A stretch of DNA of 64,000 nucleotides from NCBI GenBank assembly GCA_022605955.1, contig JAKCOZ010000012.1:25418015-25482014 (forward strand), read 5' to 3'. Every line of letters starts with the position of its first letter. The stretch's first letter is position 1. The translations under genes were made by a program, and so were the position numbers. The stretch is from Rallus limicola. Its lineage: Eukaryota > Chordata > Aves > Gruiformes > Rallidae. Shown here piece by piece: positions 21,656 to 36,700 of the stretch. Below the pieces are notes generated by a model that ran no database searches, was not told where the DNA came from, and was given only the letters and a program-made list of their open reading frames with translations.

Positions 21656-24600
21656 TCCCTTTTTTCATGGGTCTTGAAACCAAAACAAGTGGCCTCAGTT
21701 GCTGAATGGCAACATCCTTCTTCAGCTATAAATAAACTTAGCAGAGGATAAAAATAGGCGACAACAGAGATGCCAGCATTCCTCCCAAGTGCTCAGCTTG
21801 AACCGGTCAATGCAATTCCCATTACCTAAGAGTCAAGTTAAAAAGTGATACTTCTCAACTCTCCAGGAAGAAGCTTGTGCTCCTTTTCATTTTCTTTTGG
21901 TGAAAAGTGTTATGACTGTATGGAAGACTGATTTTTATTACTGTAAAACTCGCTCTTACTGTTTTGGGTCTTGAAATAAGTGATTTAAATGTCTGTCTGC
22001 CTAATTGGGACCGATCCACATTTCTTCTGTGACTCTTTTCTGACCTTTCTGGAAATTTAATTTCAACCCAGAAAGCCAATTTAAATGGCTAAATCCCTGG
22101 CAGTGTCCTGCTGGGTGTTATTTATTTACTTTTTTAGCAAGGCATTTTACAAATTGTCAAAACAATCACAATTAAAAAGTGTGTGCAAAGCTTTAACTCA
22201 AAAAACACCAAAGGAAACGAGAGGGGAAAAATAAAAACTCTTTTCTAGACCCTCACATCACACCTGTGGCAAAATGCTAACCAATCTGAAGATCTTTAAA
22301 GCAGGGAGATGTACACACATGAGAGACCTCATTAGAATGACTGCAGTATCCAGAGAAATGGCCAACCAGTAGTATCCATGAGTGAAGGCAGCGCAGGATT
22401 AAAGGACTCCTGCTGAAACTAAACCAGTGCCACTTTGTTCATACATAACACATAAAAACTAGTTTTAAATGCCAGATACCCTTAAGTGCAGTATAAACAC
22501 AGCCAGAGAAAAGACATAGTAGGGAGCTGTAGATCATAGCCCACATACATAGGTGCATGTACACATACACATCAGTGATATACTGATGTAGTAACCTGAT
22601 GTGGACAAAATCTTCTGGAATAAACACTGCTGAATAAACATAAAGCATCCCTCCCCAATGAATCCAGCGTGGCTTTCAGAAACCTCACGGGGCTGAAGCA
22701 GGTTCAAAAATGTGCCCTACAACTTGCACAAAGAGTGAGGACTTGCTCCTTACCCCCCCACCACCACATACACAAACACAGCCTCTGAAAATCCAGGCGT
22801 TACACTTTTGCCTGAAATAGAAAAGTTAATACCTCTCTGTGCACCATATTAGTGAGATGCATCAAAAAGAAGAAAGTATTAACATAATTAAAACTAAGCA
22901 TCCTTCTCATTTCTGTTTATTAAGCCAAAATGTAATTATCAGAGACATGCTGTACTGGATGTTGCCTTTGCAGAGAGACGAACCCAGAATTGTAAGCAGC
23001 CTGCTTCCTATGCATAGTTATGGGCCCATTTGTAAACATTTTATTTACTTGGTTTTCACTCATCGGTTTCTGAGACTCCTAAACACAGTTTAATTAAATT
23101 CCACGGACTTACAAACAATTACCACACACTCGGCTTAGAATGTGCTCAGCAGCCAAATGTTCAGGGTGTTGTTAGGATTTTTGGTAATCACAAAGTGTAA
23201 ATTAATGAGAAGTTAAGATAGAGGGGCTGTAATTTATCTTGGAGGAAGTAAAGTGTTAAGTACACTAGCAAAATTAATTTATACCAAGTTGAGAACAGCG
23301 TGTTTTGTTGCCATTTTGTAAGATGTTTCACTCCTGTAGCTACTCAAACCCAGCAGAACTGGCTTCCTTACTGTGGCTTGGCAGGAAGGAACAATGTTCA
23401 ATCCTAAATGATGAAGCTGAACTAATGAGATCTCTTCAACCACGCAAGAAACAAGGAACTCTGGAACAATGGAAGCAAACATACAAGAAATGATACTTCA
23501 AATGGTAGAAGGCATCCAGTGTTCCTTGCTCAACATCCTCCTTGTAAACAACATGCAGCTACAGAGCCTCCACATAATCCAATTAGGGGTTTTCTCAGGG
23601 AAAACTCAGAAATAAATAAAGCAGGCCAGAAGACAAAGAAATAAATGCAAGTATTTTCAAAGATGAAAATCAAAGGTCAGAAGGAATGTGAATCCTGTCA
23701 ACAAGGCTGGATGTTCAGTAACACCTCCTCATTGCAATGCTATACAATGCTGCAATGGGAGGGAGCACCATGCCCTGATCAGGTCCCCTTCCAGGGAAGC
23801 CCATGCAGGGATATCTCCCAAGAACTGACATGCACTGGCACTGGTGAAAGAAAAGCTCTTCTGTAGGCTTCTTCCAGAGAAGAAGTTCTTGCCCTCAGCC
23901 TTCCAGCCACCTGCTCAGACACATCACCCTTCAGGTTGTGATGAGGGTAACAGGGCCCGTGTTGGCAAGCCACATCATCTGCCCTCCAGATTTCCTCAGA
24001 ATAAATAACAGGGTAAAATCACCTCAAACTTCTCACCTCTCAACTCCAACTCCCTTTGCCATTCAACTTGTTACCACTTGCAGAGATCTTCCTAATTTTA
24101 AGGATAATTCTTTGGATAATAAAAGTTTCTGGCCCTATGGTACCATTCCACAGAGGACTGATGCAAAGCTGTTCTGCAAATTGTATTCAAATATCTTAAA
24201 GCCTGAACAAATGCTGAACTTGGATGTTCAAAAGTACAACGTATGAGTCTGAAGAACAGATGAGTCTATGAATGGGACAGTGCCTTTTCTAAAGGAGCTG
24301 GATGTAAAACCCACACTTGAGAAGCCAAAGAGAACCTGCGGATGGAGCAAATTACTATGCAAGCAAAGGGTATAAGCATCAGATCAATCTTTTCTTTCTA
24401 GTGAAGTCAGCAGAGAGATCTCTCAATAGGAGGGTGGTGAGATAAGGAATGATGTTTCTCCATGAACAATACAGGCTTCAGAGATACAGGAGAGAGATCA
24501 GCAGAAGAGAAGATAAGGTTAAGAACTGAAGCAAAGTTGAAAATTAAAAGAAAACTATTCAGGATTTAGCCACACAGGAGTTCATAAAATAGAACTTAGT

Positions 24601-26602
24601 TATAATCATCTCAACATTACAAAACTAAAACTGTGGAGGTTTTTTTAAGCAAGATAGTTTAAAAAAAGTAACATTCATGAAACTCCTCTGCCTTTCTAAA
24701 TGACTGTGTGTGAAGTCCCACAGACCCGGCCACCTCTCCCTAAAAACATCAAATCCCAGTGACTCACATGCTCTGGGCAATCTTTTGTGACACTTTGCAA
24801 AAAAGTCTGCCCTAATTGTTACTAATCTTAAATCAATGCCTTGTATTTCCATAACTGCACCTCTGCATTGCTTGTGACTCTCTGATGGTGGATCAGATCT
24901 TTCTTCCCTGGGCTGCTGGTTAGACAGGTATTTCTGGGAGGCTCTGCAGGGTCCGCTTCTCTTTTGGCTCAGAAAAGAGGGAAGTGGGCATGCACAGAGA
25001 GACCGCTGGGCATGGAACTATGGGCACTTAGAGGTTTCCTGATTAGTGTCATTTTATGTTTTATATTGAACTGGTCTTCACAACAGACACGGGCTATTAA
25101 CAGGACATCTGCCTGGTCAGCATCCTTACCCACTGAATCCATTCCAGTCCTCTAACTTCACTAATTTGATTATACGAATTATATTGTAAGGCCCCGTTAT
25201 GTATGATTATGCATCATGTACTGTAACACTTAAGAGCAATTAAGACCTCCAAGACAACACAGTAATAATAATATATTCATATTAGTTACAGATCTCACAG
25301 TAAAGCATGCAAGGCTTTGCATGAATTCAAAGTCAGTGGCAAATAAGAAATAAGAGACAGAAAAATAATACTGAGACAGCTCATTAAGCTACAATTCATT
25401 CCTGTCTGCATTCAACTTGAGAAAGTTTGATGACATCCATTCTGAACCAGAATGTCATAAAGACAATCATGCAGCAAAGGGAGAGCCAGCACGGGGTCAG
25501 CAGGAACTGAAAAATAGAGCTGGGAGTTGTCAGCAAAAATGCAACACTAAAACCTATGAGCATGAATAATGGTGCCCTAAAGAAGGATATAAATATGGGA
25601 TAGACTAGAAAGCAAAATGATATCGGTAGGACAATGAGCGACTTGGGACACTCTAGGAATGTAAGGACAAATATCCTATTGTCAGAATTAGAACCTGAAG
25701 AAAGCCAACATATTACAGGCTTAATACATAAAACCTCTCAAAAACACACACCCATCTCATCATCCACAGCCACAAATGAGCTAGAAAAGAAATATAAGGT
25801 CCGATTCACACACATGGTGATACTGAGCTGGGAACAGCATGTAACTTAAAGAGAATTTGGAAAGAAACTTCCAACATTTAAACCAAGACAACAAAATCCA
25901 CAAATAGGACATATACTGCTACATGATTGCTTTTTTTTTTTCCCCTCAAGGCTGCATAGCTTTTCAGAAATTCCCCCTAGAGCTTTGTGAGGGAAGGTCC
26001 TCTGCTGTTATATGTATGAAGGAAAATAAATGATGTTCCATTTTTCACATAGAGAGGCAGTGAAGACCCACAGGACTTCTGAGCTTGCTGCTCTGCCCTT
26101 CAGAGGACACTGACACACAACAGCCACAAAGATGGTCTAGACAAAACCTCATTCATCCAATTGGGTTTTACAAGAAAAACTTATTTCCTTTTCTTACAGC
26201 ATCACTGGAGGAGGACTGAGGACGTCAGGCTGGGACCAGCTGCCTCCCAATGTCTGCAGGTGATTCAAGGTGGTAACAAGTAGGCAAGAAGGGATTAGGT
26301 TTTGGTACTGAGCCTGAGGACTGCTTTCTTCTCAACAGAAAATGGTATTAAAAAAAAAAAAAAACAACAACAAAGAACAGAAATCTTAAGATTGGGTTAT
26401 AATTATAATCAAGCATTAGTTGTATTTCCTATTGGAGGTTTTGAAGATGCATCCAGTATACTGTGAACAGGCAAATTTTAAGTTCTACAAGCACACTACC
26501 AAGGATAAAGGAAATAAAGAAGGGTTCTGACTAATATATCAGCTCATACTTTCACAAGCAATTCTTTTATTATGTCCTACTATTCCATCTGCTTCTTTAA
26601 GT
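21656..26602. other. Unique gene-free stretch, 4.9 kb
   Basis: No repeat family is recognised. Visible items are a short self-complementary AGAGAGATCTCT near 24414, a T11 run near 25930 and an A14 run followed by CAA units near 26350-26370. Short open frames have no motifs. Confidence 0.45.
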
Positions 26603-26799
26603 TCTTCATTTTGAGTGTGGTGAGACTGGCACAGAATGCCCAGAGAGATGGTGGAAGCCCTATCCCTGGAGACATTCAAGGTCAGGCTTGATGGGGCGAC
26701 CTGATATAGTGAAGATGTTCCTGCTCACTGCAGGGGGTTGGACTAGGGAGCCTCTAAAGGTCCCTTCCAACACAGCAGCATCCTATGAGTCTGTGATTA
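26603..26799 (+). mobile_element. CR1: CR1 LINE short 3' tail
   Basis: Only the last about 200 bases are present, from the 'tgtggtgagactggcacaga' block through 'gggggttggactagggagcc' to CATCCTATGAGTCTGTGATT. It is an old copy with many substitutions. Confidence 0.85.
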
Positions 26800-29700
26800 A
26801 CTCTTTCCATCCTAAACTAAAGAGACAACTGAAGCCATAGGTTTGCTTGAGTTTGAGCTCTCCTGTCCTCTCCCTCCCATGTTGAAGCTCTATATCCCTC
26901 TCTAGAAAGCAAATTGTCTCATCAGACTAGATGTGGAGAAAACTTCTAGCAGAACTGAAATCTTTTGAAAAAATTTTACTCAAAATGAGGGCAGTTAGCA
27001 AGCAAGGGAGAAACAATAAATGATAATCATAGTAGAAGACTCTTTAAAACAAGAGTATCTGAGAAGATAACAGGATCAGAAGAACAGATCACAATTGGAA
27101 TCTGAAGCTTAGGCAAGCTGATTTTGCTAAATATAATCTAAATGCCCCCTGACTGTGACAGGATACTGAACGATCAAAGAATCAACACTCATCAAATCAC
27201 CAAATGAAGAACAGTTTATTGGTAGATAAATCTGATAACACTCCAAAAGAATCACGCAGTAGATTTCAGCTCAAGACAGAGTCTAAATGGGTAATTAATA
27301 AATGACAATGGGAAGGCAAAAGGAAAGACCTAGAAGGCAAGAAAAAGGAAAGAAAAAAGCCTGTTAACAATTAAAAGAATGATGGGCAGGTAAAAACCCT
27401 ATCAAAAAGCAGCTAAATAGAAAACCTAATTAATCAGGAATACGTTAGGAGACCCAAGTTGAGACAAACATCTAAAAGCCTTTTCTGTTCTCCTGCACGG
27501 CTCACGCCGCCAGAGCATCTCAAACCTCTCTGGGCATCTGTTCTCACTGCACTCCCTGAAATGGGATAGCGCTGCTGTTTCTTTTTAAAGAACAGAGAAT
27601 TGAGCAATGTCACGCTAAGGCCGTGCTCCCCAGAGGAGTTTGTGTCTTACTTGCATTGATGTGGGCCAGATGTTCAGTGGAAAAATCAAACATGACATCA
27701 GTGAGAAAACAGAGGACTGGATGTGAGTCAGAGGCTTACCTTAACTGAGTAAAGTAAAACCACCAAAAAATAAGATTCTTCCCATAGAGGACAACATTGC
27801 TGGAGACAGGGAGTGCAGTGCTGTCCCTCAATCAAATTTCCTCTTGTTGCTAATTTTTCCAACATTATTGCTATTTCTTTTTAAAAAAAAAGGGGGGGGG
27901 ACAGATAAAAAGAAGGCAACAACAAAGGCAGGACTGGAAACAAGAAGATACAAAAATGACTCCAGGGACACGCAGTAATCAAGATAAAAACAAAATGCAA
28001 TCACAACACACCACAGTGAATACATCTAAAGCCCACTGCTGAATCAAACTTGCTGTTAAGAATTAAACAAAAGAAGAAAAAAAGCCTCTCTCCAGCAATA
28101 ATGCTAAAGCCAGATAAAAGCTGCTGGGCTGTCCTTAATCCCGTCGAGTAATTTTTCACACTCCTGGATGGCAGCATCTTCTCCTGGAAGCAGTAATTCT
28201 CACACCCGTAGAGCTGCCGCTCTCCTACGCTGGGGGACAATAGCTCTGGCTCACAGCAACCATAAATACATGGTATATACACACCAGTGGCAACTGCTGA
28301 TAAATTAGTGTCATGGGCTGTCCTACCCCGCTGGCATCCGTATCTCTCATGATTTAGATCCATTTACCAGCTGTATCTCCTCATCCCTCATTTGCTGTTA
28401 TTTCATTAAACAACTATCATATTATTTCCCATCAGCAACCTCCCTCGTCCCCAGAATGCTCCAGGGATGCTTTGCTACAACTGTAAAGGATAATGCTGTA
28501 GCCTTTCCACTCTCCTGGCAACGACTCTGCTTTTACACTGGTAGGATTCACTCCCTAACCCCTTTGCCAAGAGAAACTTGCTGCTTAAACAGTTGTTGCA
28601 CAGGACAAAAATAAATTAGAAATCATGAGCGCACCCCAAGAAGAGCAGGAGGGATGGTGGTGAACAATCAGCTGACAGTCACTGCCAAATGACTGAAATG
28701 AAGAGAACAGAGCTGCCTTTAGCAGGAGCATTCAGGAAGAAGCATTGCTGGCACGCCCTGCTACGTTACAGCTACAATCAGTCTGGTCCATTTCCCACCG
28801 AAAGCCAGAGCGCAAAGCGTGAGTGAAGAGGCACCAATGGGGTTATGAGCACATGCAGCGACGGAGTCCACGATGCTGTGGGGTATCACCCCTCGATGGA
28901 GAGGCAGGTGGACACACAAGGGTCTCCACACACCTGTGGTTAACAGCAAGGCCACCCATGAGCAGCCACTAGTACCCTTCCTATAGTGCTCTCAGCAAAA
29001 CAAGTTTCTTTTTAAAACCAGCACTAAGGTACCTCAGACTCCCACCTGATGGACAACACCTGTCTCTTGTTTAGGCTCTATGGCAAATCCACGGTGCCCT
29101 ACAACCTCCTGGCCTTTTCTGCTCCTGAGGCAGAATCTCATGATTCCTCCACTAAAGAAAACAAAACCTAAGCAAGCAATGTGTTCTCACCCAAGTACTG
29201 AAAGGGTATTTTTAGATACCCGGTGGGGACAGCCAGAGCTCCAGTCTATCGCTAGAACTTGAGTGGGTTGAAGATTTTTCCCCCAGGGTACAGGGCTCAA
29301 AACTGGTGAAAGCTCTCACTCAACGAAGCAATTGAACAAAATGAAATATTTATCCTCTGGGAATGTCAAAATATTGTGTTTCAATCAAACATTTTAACAG
29401 AATTTGATAAACTTGGAGCATAATCAGCGTGTTTAAAATGTCTTGATTTTTCAACTTAATTCCCTGAGTTGGAAATAAAATACCAAAATTCCTGAAGTTT
29501 CTTATGGACTAGAAATGCTGCTGTCTCAACTCTACCTTCTTAAGCAAATCTGGATCAGAAGAGCCTGATCCCATCACTCTAATGCATTGCCCCAATGAAC
29601 TGGATGGTTTGGGAGAGCCCAGGCAGGACAGGCTGCAGCAACGTGCTTCTCACCGAGCACTATTAGCTCTCAGCCTAATTTCAACCAAGAGCAGCAAACA

Positions 29701-31145
29701 TGAACAGATGGGGAGCCTGCTTCACAGCTCGGTGCATACAACTTCAGAGATGAATCTGGAAACTCATGTGAATCCTATTAACTCTGTGGCTGCTTCAGCC
29801 AAAGTGGCATCTTGCTTTCATTCACATCAAAATCCCATTGAAAAAAAGGGAAAAAGCTATTACATCCCGTATGGGACACCCTGAGGTTGATTGAGTACAT
29901 GAAATAAAATGGATACAGAATTTCATCCTGCAAGCCTCTGACATGTTTTTTTTTTAAAAAAAAAATTCAGATCTAAAATTGGCCATTCCTATGCTGAAGA
30001 AGTGATAGATTCTACATAAATTCCCAAAGTGAGCCCAGCTCAAAAGCAGCAACACAGCTGCACCACCACAGTGTTGGCCCTGTTTATTTTGCTGCAAGGA
30101 ATGCAAAATGCCCTGTAATTTAATGCTATGTACCTTTACATTCTGGGAATGCTTTCTCAGTTTCACAACTATATTCTCTTTATCCTGGTTTTCCAGCACT
30201 GGAGAGTTCCGGCCAGCAAATCTCCCACCCCCATGCCCCATCTTTAGATGCTCCACAGAAGATGCTGAGTTTGAAATGAGGAAAAGCAAAGACAAGGGAA
30301 ACCAAACCTGACCCTTCTCTTCACAGTCCCTTTTCTGACAAAAGGATGACAAATACAAACTTGGACATTGCAAGGTACTATCAATTTCAGCCAGTTTTCA
30401 CATTAACTCTATTTGTTCCTACCCCATACACCAAGGGCATTATGTGGAGCTTTAGGATACAGTCAAAACCTGTGTAAATACCTGCAAAGTAGAGATCCCC
30501 AAAGTGGCACTTCCCTAAAATTTCCAGTCACACCAGAAATTAAACTAGAAAGAAGAAATCCCTCTTTCCCTTGAGAAAAATTCCTGTGTATTCAATGGAA
30601 AATTACAGCAATTCCACAGATTTTCTTGAATGGCTTTATACAATTAAAACAAGTTTTACACCTATAGCAACATTCCCAGTTAAATTATACACAGTCCTCA
30701 AGACATCTTTGGAGAAAACAGAATGAAATTTTTGATAATTGATGAACAGATATTGCAAAAGCTATATATTTTAAATATATATATTTATATAAATCTTTCC
30801 AGGGTGCTGTTTAAATTAAGAGCTAGTAAAGAGTCCCACACTCTTACTAATTAGATGGTTGTTGAAAAGCATCCTTGGTACTCTAGCAGCAGTGTGTAGC
30901 TCCATGTGTAGCAGCATATAGATAGTGACATTTAATACATATATAGTAGCACTTCACAGTAAATGCGTAGAGGAAGACTATCCTGAGTCAGAAGGTGGTT
31001 TTATCCATTCAGATATCAAATCAGAACAAAGAGAAATTGCTTGTTCAGTGTTAAATACACATCTGCACATATGTATAAACATATGGAAGTGTCTGACAAC
31101 ATGCAAGAAACACACATTGGTGAAGTGCATTTTTCTAAAGAATGT
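26800..31145. other. Unique gene-free stretch, 4.3 kb
   Basis: An A9G9 junction is near 27883-27900 and a self-complementary T10A10 is at 29946-29965. AT-alternating sequence lies at 30765-30795. No gene or transposon is recognised. Confidence 0.45.
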
Positions 31146-31263
31146 TCACAGAATTACAGAGCATTAGGAGTTGGAAGGGACCTCAAAAGATCATCTAGTC
31201 CAACCCCCCTGCCAGAGCAGGATCACCCAGACTATGTTACATGGGAACATGTCCAAATGTTCA
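31146..31263 (-). mobile_element. CR1: CR1 LINE short 3' tail, minus strand
   Basis: The blocks 'ggagttggaagggacctcaa', 'gatcatctagtccaaccccc' and 'gaacatgtccaaatg' match the CR1 3' UTR. Only about 118 bases remain. Confidence 0.85.
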
Positions 31264-33575
31264 ACCGCCCCAGTGACTGGACCCTGACAGTCCAGTAGTC
31301 CATGTAGGCCAATGGCTTCCAGCACCCATCAAGGCTGACTTCAGCAGTATTTCTGGTTTTCTTCCAGAAGAAGAAACCTCTGTGCGGCCTTGGAGAGATC
31401 TTCCCCCTGTGTTTAGGCTGCCCTGTGAAGGGATCAGGCCCAGGAAAGGCCCAGGCATGTGAGCCTGCGCTGCAGTGACTGTGCAGGCCCTGTCGGGCCA
31501 AGTAGCAGCTTCAGTATTAAGAGAATGCGAGTTTTGGTGCTGTACTTCAGATTCTTACTGGAAAGAGGAACAAAAAGCTGCTCTTTCACATAAATCAGGA
31601 AAGAAAAACACAGATTACATTAGAAATGTTCTTCAAAGGGCCTCTGGAGCACAGTGGAGTCAACCTGTCTTAATTGTAGAAGGACGAGACAGAGTGTAAT
31701 GTATAACCCCGTCTTCCCCTTCCTCTCATTTTTATTTATAATTAATTTCCACATAAAAAGGTTGCACAGATCTGAAGGTATCAAGAGACAGACAGGTCTT
31801 GGCCAGAAGACAGACGTGTCTCAACCCTGTGAGGATTTGTAGAACCTTTGCCCCAGTCACCGCTTTGTTATAAAACACAACCCTTGATTTCTTGAGCTCA
31901 ATTGCACCATTTGTAAATTGGGAGGAAGCCACTGACTCATAATAGGTCCTCCGTACACACTATAATCCCTTAGCAGTGTGAAAATAGTACCAAGTTATGC
32001 TGGTTTGTGCTGTATACAAGAAAGAGTTGCTTGTTCTTTCCATTGCACACACAGCCCAACCAAGGGACTGCAGGAGCTCGAGTCCTCCAGGCTCTCAGGG
32101 AAAGCCCATGGGTGGCTTTACAATCTTGTTTGTGGAGGTGATTTTTACTTAGAAGGAATGTTAGCAATGCTTTTATTCAAAGCTATCATCTAGACTCCTA
32201 AATGGACAAATCAGTAGTTCAAGAATAAACGATGTCTCAAAGGCAACTGAGTGCTTGAGAGCACTCCACTGCATGTTCAAAGCTGAGGGGACTTGACTCG
32301 TTGATGCAGATATGCAAAATAAATACATCTTTGCTTAACTTTCACCCACTGAGTCTTCTAGAAATTGCTTGAACATATGCTTTTCTTCCACAAGATACTC
32401 CCCTAGCATGGCATTTACACAGTTGTCAAGGGTGTCTAGGTGCATCCTGTACCTATGAGCAAGCTGTATCTATGAGTTTAGCAAAATGCCTGGCATTTCT
32501 ACTGATGCACTGAAGGGATTGATGTTCCTGCACAGCAAGCTTCACATGCACTAATCACGGCTGCAGTGCTTCAGAAATTACCTGTCCGCATCCCTGACCT
32601 TAACCCACAGCCTTTGGGCTCATGCATTATAGTGCAGGAATCCCAAGCAGAGTTATGGCAGCTCTTCCTACACCTTGCTCTTCGAACATGAGTAGCATGA
32701 GTAGCAACCTAGAAGTTAGCATTGAGCAAACTAGAACTAAAGGGAACTTCTACACACAGACCAAATTTGTGACCTAGCAGGCTTGGTTTTGTACATCATC
32801 CTCCACAGTACTGGAGGCTTGCAGTGATCTACCACCCTTTACAAGGGTGCTGCAGAATAGATTTGTCCCAAGGGGACAGTTTGGGATGTCACAAGTTCCT
32901 TGAGCACCCAGTACATCAAACACAGCTGAAGGCAGGTTTTCAATTGCCACCAAACAGTTGGCAGCCAAGGGGCCTCTATTCTGTAAGATCAGTGAGTTCC
33001 TACCAGAGAGAGTGTGTATGTCCCCAGCCAGAAGGCTGTTGGGACCCACAAGGTCCCTTTGCAAGGAGCCTTTGGTCATGACAGGTCTCCAAAGTGCTCC
33101 ATCAGTCGCAATGCAAGCACAGGCACAGCAGCGCTCTTGAGATTTGCAAGATGCGCTCAGTCTAATAAAGAAACACAAACCTTTACAAAAGGCCAAGGAA
33201 TAAACTCTGCTTCTGGCTCAACCTCCAAATGGAGAGCTCCAGAGTCCTGGCTCAGACCCCTCTCTGTTCTGAGAGGAAATTTCACAGAGAAGAAAAGAAT
33301 TGGTTGAACCTGGGTTTACAGGGGGAAAAAAAAATAACAAGCCATAAGGAAAGCAATGCCAAGAGAAAAATAGCAGCTCAGAGAAAATCTCATTTGAAAG
33401 CCCATTTGACTGAGGAAAAAAGCTGTAAGCCTCACACAAAGCAATAAATAAAACTCAGAAAGAATCCACCATTAAATCTAAAGCCAGAAAAGGACCGTTT
33501 AGGAGAAGACAAATTATAGTTGAATAAGGTTCCCCTTCCTCTGGAAGCACATACTTGCAGGTAAGCTTTGCACAA
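31264..33575. other. Unique stretch with one unexplained minus-strand frame
   Basis: A 140-codon frame on the minus strand (32774-33196) is open, but I recognise no family in it. The remainder is AT-rich and non-coding by eye. Confidence 0.4.
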
Positions 33576-33710
33576 TATCATTTAAAACGGAAAAGAGACC
33601 TTAAAAAAGATCTCAAGTCCAACCTGGCACTGCCAAGTCCACCACTAAACCAATACCTGATCACCACGACTACCTGTGTTTTAAACACCTCCAGAAAAGG
33701 AAAATATTGC
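33576..33710 (-). mobile_element. CR1: CR1-like 3' tail, strongly diverged, minus strand
   Basis: The segments 'gatctcaagtccaacctggc', 'cactaaacca' and 'ttttaaacacctccagaaa' follow the order of a CR1 3' UTR subfamily that has a 'cactaaaccatgtccctaag' block. The terminal octamer repeat is degraded. Confidence 0.6.
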
Positions 33711-36700
33711 TCTAAAAAACTGAAAGGAACACAGAGACAGTTGTAGAAAGTAGGTTGTGATTTGGGAAGAAATATCTGCTCAAAATTTAGTGTCCAGAAT
33801 GGGAGCTCTGATTGAATCTGCCAATATTACTTATGTATTTTCATGGATTTTATAATAACATGGAGCCAGAGGCACACTAATCACTGTAACGGTTTAAACT
33901 GCTGATCAATGGCAAATTCAAAGTAGATTTATCAAATGAAAGGTTGCCTCTGTTTGTCTTACATATACTAAACCTTAAATTATTTCTTAACAACTCGCTT
34001 CTCTTTCTCAGTCCTTATATGCTACATAAATATTCATAGATATAATAAACACTCACTATAGATATCATGGCCCAGAAGACAACCTTACTGAAGAGTTTTA
34101 AACGGACTGAATGTGACAAGAAGAGTTCACCCAGGATGAACCAGGGAGGTCATCCTCAGCAGGCCCAAAGCTAAGAAAAGACCTCACCCACATGCATAGA
34201 AGACACCTCTACCACTGGCCAGCTACTGGGCAACTCCTCACTGCTCTCTAGCTTACTGCCCTATCCTTCCCATTTACTACCAGTACCGATTGCCCAGAAG
34301 AGCTGGAACCACATCTGGAGCATCCCAGTGAGACCAGTTGCGTGGTAGCTGTGGACAGGACTTGAGAACTTGTTTGGACTGAAGCTCAAACATCCACTGA
34401 CCTTTTTTTCCTTAGTGCAAACAGTCACAGTAAGCAAAGGTCACTGATTAAGTGGAGTGACACAAATGCCCGTGACCTGAAGAATCTGTCAATTGAGCTT
34501 TAAGAAATGCTGTCCCCAGGTACTATCCCATACCTAATCAGAGAGGATCACGTCTCAGGAAAGGCAGAGCAAAACTACTTCTCCTAAATGCAACCCAATT
34601 GCTCTGTCTACAAGACTCTGAGAACAGAATTACTTAGAGAGACATTTCCATTTCTTGAGAAGCAGAAGCTACCAAATTCCTCAAATCCCATCTTCTACTG
34701 ACCCACAGCCCCTGCAGTAATACTTCTCTATTCTGCTCTTGTATTTTGTACATACTTCTCCACAAAAGATAATTATTTTTCCTGCTCCCACAGCACAGAG
34801 AAGTCAGAGGGGAAGACCCTCTTCATCAGAATTTCATATCCCCATGTAGTGCAGAGACTTGATTACAAAGACAGCCTGCATCTACATGTTTTATTCATCC
34901 TCATAAGCACGATCAGAGTCTTAAAAGTATTTTTTTCCTCCCTCTGTTTAAGAAACTGAAGAAAATATGAAGTTAGCTTGCAAAAACGAGGTGTAGATCA
35001 TCAGGCAGCTGAGTTCTGTAAAGCTCAAAGACCTTCTGTGCCTAAAATCAGCAAATACAAGTTTTTAGATTCCCTGTGTAATTGCAGTAATTGGTTCTCC
35101 CTGACAATTTTTTATTTAAATATCTTGATCTGATACTTCCTCTAGGAATAAAGAAAAAAAGAGGGGGAGAATAGAAAAGGGAGGGGGAAGCATAAGCACT
35201 AAATATATATATATAAAATTGAGAAGCCTGTATCTCCCACTGTGTATTTTAAGCATCTTCTGTCCTCGAGCTGTTCTTTCAAGGTGATCATTAACCAGTG
35301 CTATAAAACCAACATATTCTTTATTCCTGTAGGAAGATGGTTAATAGGTTGCCAAAAGTTAGCAGTGTTTCCCCAATTTTCCAGCTGAATTGAAACCTGT
35401 TCTAGAGTGATTTGTAGCACAGCATATGATTTCTAGCAGATGCCTCTTTTAGCAGATATTATTAGCTTTGAAATCATGCATAAACTCTCAGAAGGTCAGA
35501 GAAGGATAAAGACTGACAGTAAGAGGCTCAAGCAAATGAAGGTAAATACATCAAACAATCTGTTTAACAGAGGCACCACATGAGTCAGTAGCATCACCTC
35601 TTTTCTGCAGAGAAAGTTCAAGCTAGACAGGAAAATACTGATTTTTTCTGAGACTCAAGGGCAGCAAATTTTGTTTAGATGAAAGAACGGGGAAAGGAGG
35701 AAAAGCAAAGCAATAAAGCAATTGGCAGTCATTGAAGAAAAGGCTGCAACCCAGCAGCAACGTGCAGAGCACCCAGGTCTCTGAAACCCAGAACTTCTGT
35801 CGGTGGTATAAATGCATCTGTAGTGGTAACTCCAGAAGTTCTTCACTTCAATTAGCTGCAGAACATAGACAACCCCCACTTCCCATGTCATAGCTCCCTG
35901 TTGAGGTTTTGCTAATACAGGGGCTACTAAGATTCAGATATCTCCTGCCCATAAGTCTGCAAGAATAAACAAACCAAAAACACCCCCAAAAAACCTTACC
36001 TATCTCTTAATTTACTCAAAACCTGAGCTATTTCCATAGAGGATAGAACTGCTTATGGAAAGCTCTTTAAATCTACAGCTGAAGGTTGAGGTTCAAAGCC
36101 ATGGTGGTTGCATCTCTGAGCTGGGAGCACACAAGATGCCGCTCTCCACCCTGCCCTATGGAGCATCCTCCTGGCAAAGGTGAGACCGGGTAGTCTGTAG
36201 CACTTCTTCCTGCAAATCCAGACAATTTATAATTAAAAAAAAAAAATCAATCATGGATGCAATGCTACTACCAGGAGTCTGAGATCATGTAGATGCTGCT
36301 CATTTTGTATAATTTCTACCACATCCAAGGTCTTTAGAGAGAAAACCTTGTAATGGTACTTGTGCATGCTCTAGCAGAATTAAACCTCAAGTTGCTTTGC
36401 CTATCCTTAGGTTCTACTTCTGATCTACCAGCAGTAGCAAATAATTAGAAACTTTGCTAGAAATACTTTCAAGAAAGCCAGGAATTGTTTTGTGTTCTTG
36501 CAAGTAACCTTCAGTTAACAGCAGCACAATATTTGGGGTGAACTCTGATACCAGCTGGGTACTAGAAAAAGGGATTCCTGATTGCTCATATGCCATTGAT
36601 CAGCATGAAGAGGTTGGCTTTACATCTACATACCTAGTCCAAATTATAAGTGAGTTTCTATGCAAAGAACACAGTAGAAGTCTTTTCAATCAATGTGGAC

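Noticed and set aside
29954..30373. 139-codon minus-strand frame
   Set aside because: It ends in the T10A10 homopolymer and has no protein-like motif.
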